Source: Bacteroidia bacterium
GTDB taxonomy: Bacteria > Bacteroidota > Bacteroidia > Chitinophagales > Chitinophagaceae
DNA length: 64,000 nucleotides
Reading direction: 5' to 3'
Assembly: GCA_030429205.1 (NCBI GenBank)
Contig: JAUICZ010000001.1
Coordinates: 2,098,806 to 2,162,805, forward strand
Of this stretch, positions 62,666-64,000 are shown one piece after another. A program made the translations under genes and the position numbers. The notes below the pieces were generated by a model, which was given only the letters and a program-made list of their open reading frames with translations, did not search any database and had not been told where the DNA came from. Position 1 is the first letter of the stretch. The number at the start of each line of letters is the position of its first letter.

Positions 62666-63531
62666 TGGTTGATAAGCATTTGGATATAGGTGATTTTATG
62701 AGGGTTTGGGCTAAAATGCCCGGCCTTATTCCTGTATCAATTCAAAAAGGTAAAGTGGTATGGAAAGATGTAGGTCGGTATCACTTTTATGAAGGTTTCT
62801 TTCATAAATCCTTGAATACATTATCATTGCTAACAAATGTGCCAGAGTACACGACAGATTTGAGCATTTTGCTAAACAGTAGTTTAAGTAAAGAGGGCAT
62901 ACAGCCAACTGGTTTTATATTTCATGCCGGAAGGTGCGGCTCAACATTATTAGCTAAAGTGTTAGCCAGTAGTAGAAATAATCACCTTATCAGCGAGGCA
63001 GAACCATTAAATAAGATTTTCTTTCATTTTACAAACGACGGTTCTAAAAAATTTGAACTTGATGATGAAAAAGTGCTGATGTATAAAAACTTGTTATTAG
63101 CACTATCCAGAAAAAGGGTGGAAACGCACAGTCGATGTTTTGTGAAGTTTAGTTCGTATAATATTCACTTTTTTAATTTTATTAATAAAGCTTTCCCATT
63201 AGTACCTAAGATATTTATTTCAAGAGATACAGATGAAATTGTAGCGTCATTTCAAAAAAAGCCGGCAGCGTGGATGCATGAGGAAAATTATAGTGTCGTA
63301 AAAGAGGTTTTTAAATTGCAAGGCAGTGACATAAAGGGGATAGTAGAGGGCTTTAAGTTAGAGGCTGAGGGGCTTAATAGGTTAGATTACAAAGAGTTGA
63401 CGCAGACAAATATCAAGAGGGTTTGTAATTACTTTGATTATGTTCCCAACGAAATGGATCTGAGTAGAATGCAAAAACAATTCAGCTACGATTCAAAGAT
63501 AGAGTTTAATAAAAAGCAGTTTGAACGTTAA
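62665..63531 (+). CDS. Sulfotransferase (lasso locus)
   Basis: A 288-residue sulfotransferase-like protein. The 5'-phosphosulfate-binding loop is GRCGSTLLAK (near residue 92), the later 3'-phosphate region IFISRDTDEIVASF. It should move sulfate from PAPS to an acceptor. The ATG at 62665 overlaps the HTTM stop. The predicted lasso core has no Tyr or Thr, so the acceptor would be Ser or a hydroxyl made by one of the oxygenases. CysD follows 8 bases later, which supports a local PAPS supply. Confidence 0.85.
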   Translation: MVDKHLDIGDFMRVWAKMPGLIPVSIQKGKVVWKDVGRYHFYEGFFHKSLNTLSLLTNVPEYTTDLSILLNSSLSKEGIQPTGFIFHAGRCGSTLLAKVLASSRNNHLISEAEPLNKIFFHFTNDGSKKFELDDEKVLMYKNLLLALSRKRVETHSRCFVKFSSYNIHFFNFINKAFPLVPKIFISRDTDEIVASFQKKPAAWMHEENYSVVKEVFKLQGSDIKGIVEGFKLEAEGLNRLDYKELTQTNIKRVCNYFDYVPNEMDLSRMQKQFSYDSKIEFNKKQFER

Positions 63532-63539
63532 AAATTTCG

Positions 63540-64000
63540 ATGGACTACCTGAAGACACTAGAAGCAGAAGCGATTTTCATATTGAGGGAAACTGCAGCAC
63601 AGTTCAAGAACCCTGTTTTGCTATTTTCCGGTGGGAAAGATTCTACAGTACTCATCCATTTAGCACAGAAAGCATTTTACCCTTTATCTACTCCGTTTAA
63701 AGTTTTGCACGTAGACACAGGTCATAACTTTGATGAAGCGTTAACATTCAGAGATAGTTTAGTTGCTCAAAATAACTTGGAACTTATAGTAAGAAGGGTT
63801 GAGGATACGGTTAGAAAATATAATATTGAAGAATCGATACAGAAACTCCCCAGCAGAAATGCATTACAGGCGTTAACATTAACAGATGCTATAAAAGAGC
63901 TTCATATAGATGCTTGTATTGGAGGAGGAAGACGGGATGAAGAAAAAGCTAGGGCAAAAGAAAGAATCTTTTCAATAAGAGATGTAGATGGCAAGTGGTT
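63540..64000 (+). CDS. cysD: Sulfate adenylyltransferase subunit 2 (CysD), partial
   Basis: The first 153 residues of CysD: VLLFSGGKDSTVLIHLAQKA (PP-loop), then LHVDTGHNFDEALTFRD and IGGGRRDEEKARAKERIFS. It makes adenosine phosphosulfate from sulfate and ATP together with CysN; APS kinase then gives PAPS. The gene runs off the window edge and starts 8 bases after the sulfotransferase. Whether it also serves cysteine synthesis cannot be told; a cysN/C gene should follow. Confidence 0.95.
   Translation, partial: MDYLKTLEAEAIFILRETAAQFKNPVLLFSGGKDSTVLIHLAQKAFYPLSTPFKVLHVDTGHNFDEALTFRDSLVAQNNLELIVRRVEDTVRKYNIEESIQKLPSRNALQALTLTDAIKELHIDACIGGGRRDEEKARAKERIFSIRDVDGKW

Overview
The window looks like chromosomal DNA of a member of the Bacteroidota, most likely a Chitinophagaceae-like gliding or soil/aquatic bacterium. 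Signs are AT-rich DNA, starts mostly without strong Shine-Dalgarno sequences, a TAnnTTTG-type promoter, several large secreted proteins ending in type IX secretion (T9SS) sorting domains, PID-CTERM/exosortase genes, LytTR/LytS signalling with a propeller sensor, and many small lipoproteins.

Positions 1-15600 are mostly ordinary core genome: small secreted and membrane proteins, a DUF6371 primase-like protein interrupted by palindromic repeats, a radical SAM/AlkD-like pair, htpG, an operon ung-plsC-DUF2520-fdx-iscX-kdsC, a bestrophin channel, a fumarylacetoacetase-family enzyme and a hotdog thioesterase, ending in tRNA-Met(CAT).

Positions 15526-29570 look like two tandem genomic islands. The 3' half of the tRNA-Met gene recurs at 23578 and 29526, the signature of elements inserted at a tRNA gene, but no integrase is left. 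The first island (about 8 kb) carries a membrane/stress set: fatty-acid desaturase, RRM protein, AraC regulator, two CsbD-like proteins with duplicated leaders, an SPFH protein, NhaA and a carboxyethylornithine-synthase-like dehydrogenase. The second (about 6 kb) carries a TPR-HTH regulator, a one-helix membrane protein, a seven-bladed-propeller T9SS protein, and a PID-CTERM peptide overlapping its probable exosortase.

Positions 29571-37517 look like a third mobile segment: a diverged copy of the DNA following the tRNA, an element-type small protein, two T9SS proteins (delta-60 repeat and subtilisin-like), ssb, and a second ssb fused to a frameshifted imelysin remnant. Positions 37752-54424 hold a LytTR/LytS two-component system and a second copy of the cassette 'TPR-HTH regulator, one-helix protein, very large T9SS protein'; here the last gene encodes 3432 residues with about 28 Ig-like repeats. 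Both cassettes have the same gene spacing and carry 11-bp-phased TGyaACG repeats about 45 bp before the one-helix gene.

Positions 54490-64000 are the most notable part: an unusually decorated lasso-peptide locus. On the minus strand it encodes two 2OG-Fe(II) oxygenases, the RRE protein (B1), the leader peptidase (B2), two precursors with identical 17-residue predicted cores, the Asn-synthetase-like cyclase (C), an HPr-kinase-like protein and a JmjC oxygenase. Divergently, on the plus strand, lie a membrane-anchored protein, an HTTM-like membrane protein, a sulfotransferase and the start of cysD. Together they suggest a lasso peptide that is hydroxylated, phosphorylated and perhaps sulfated; the sulfation branch is inference from gene order.
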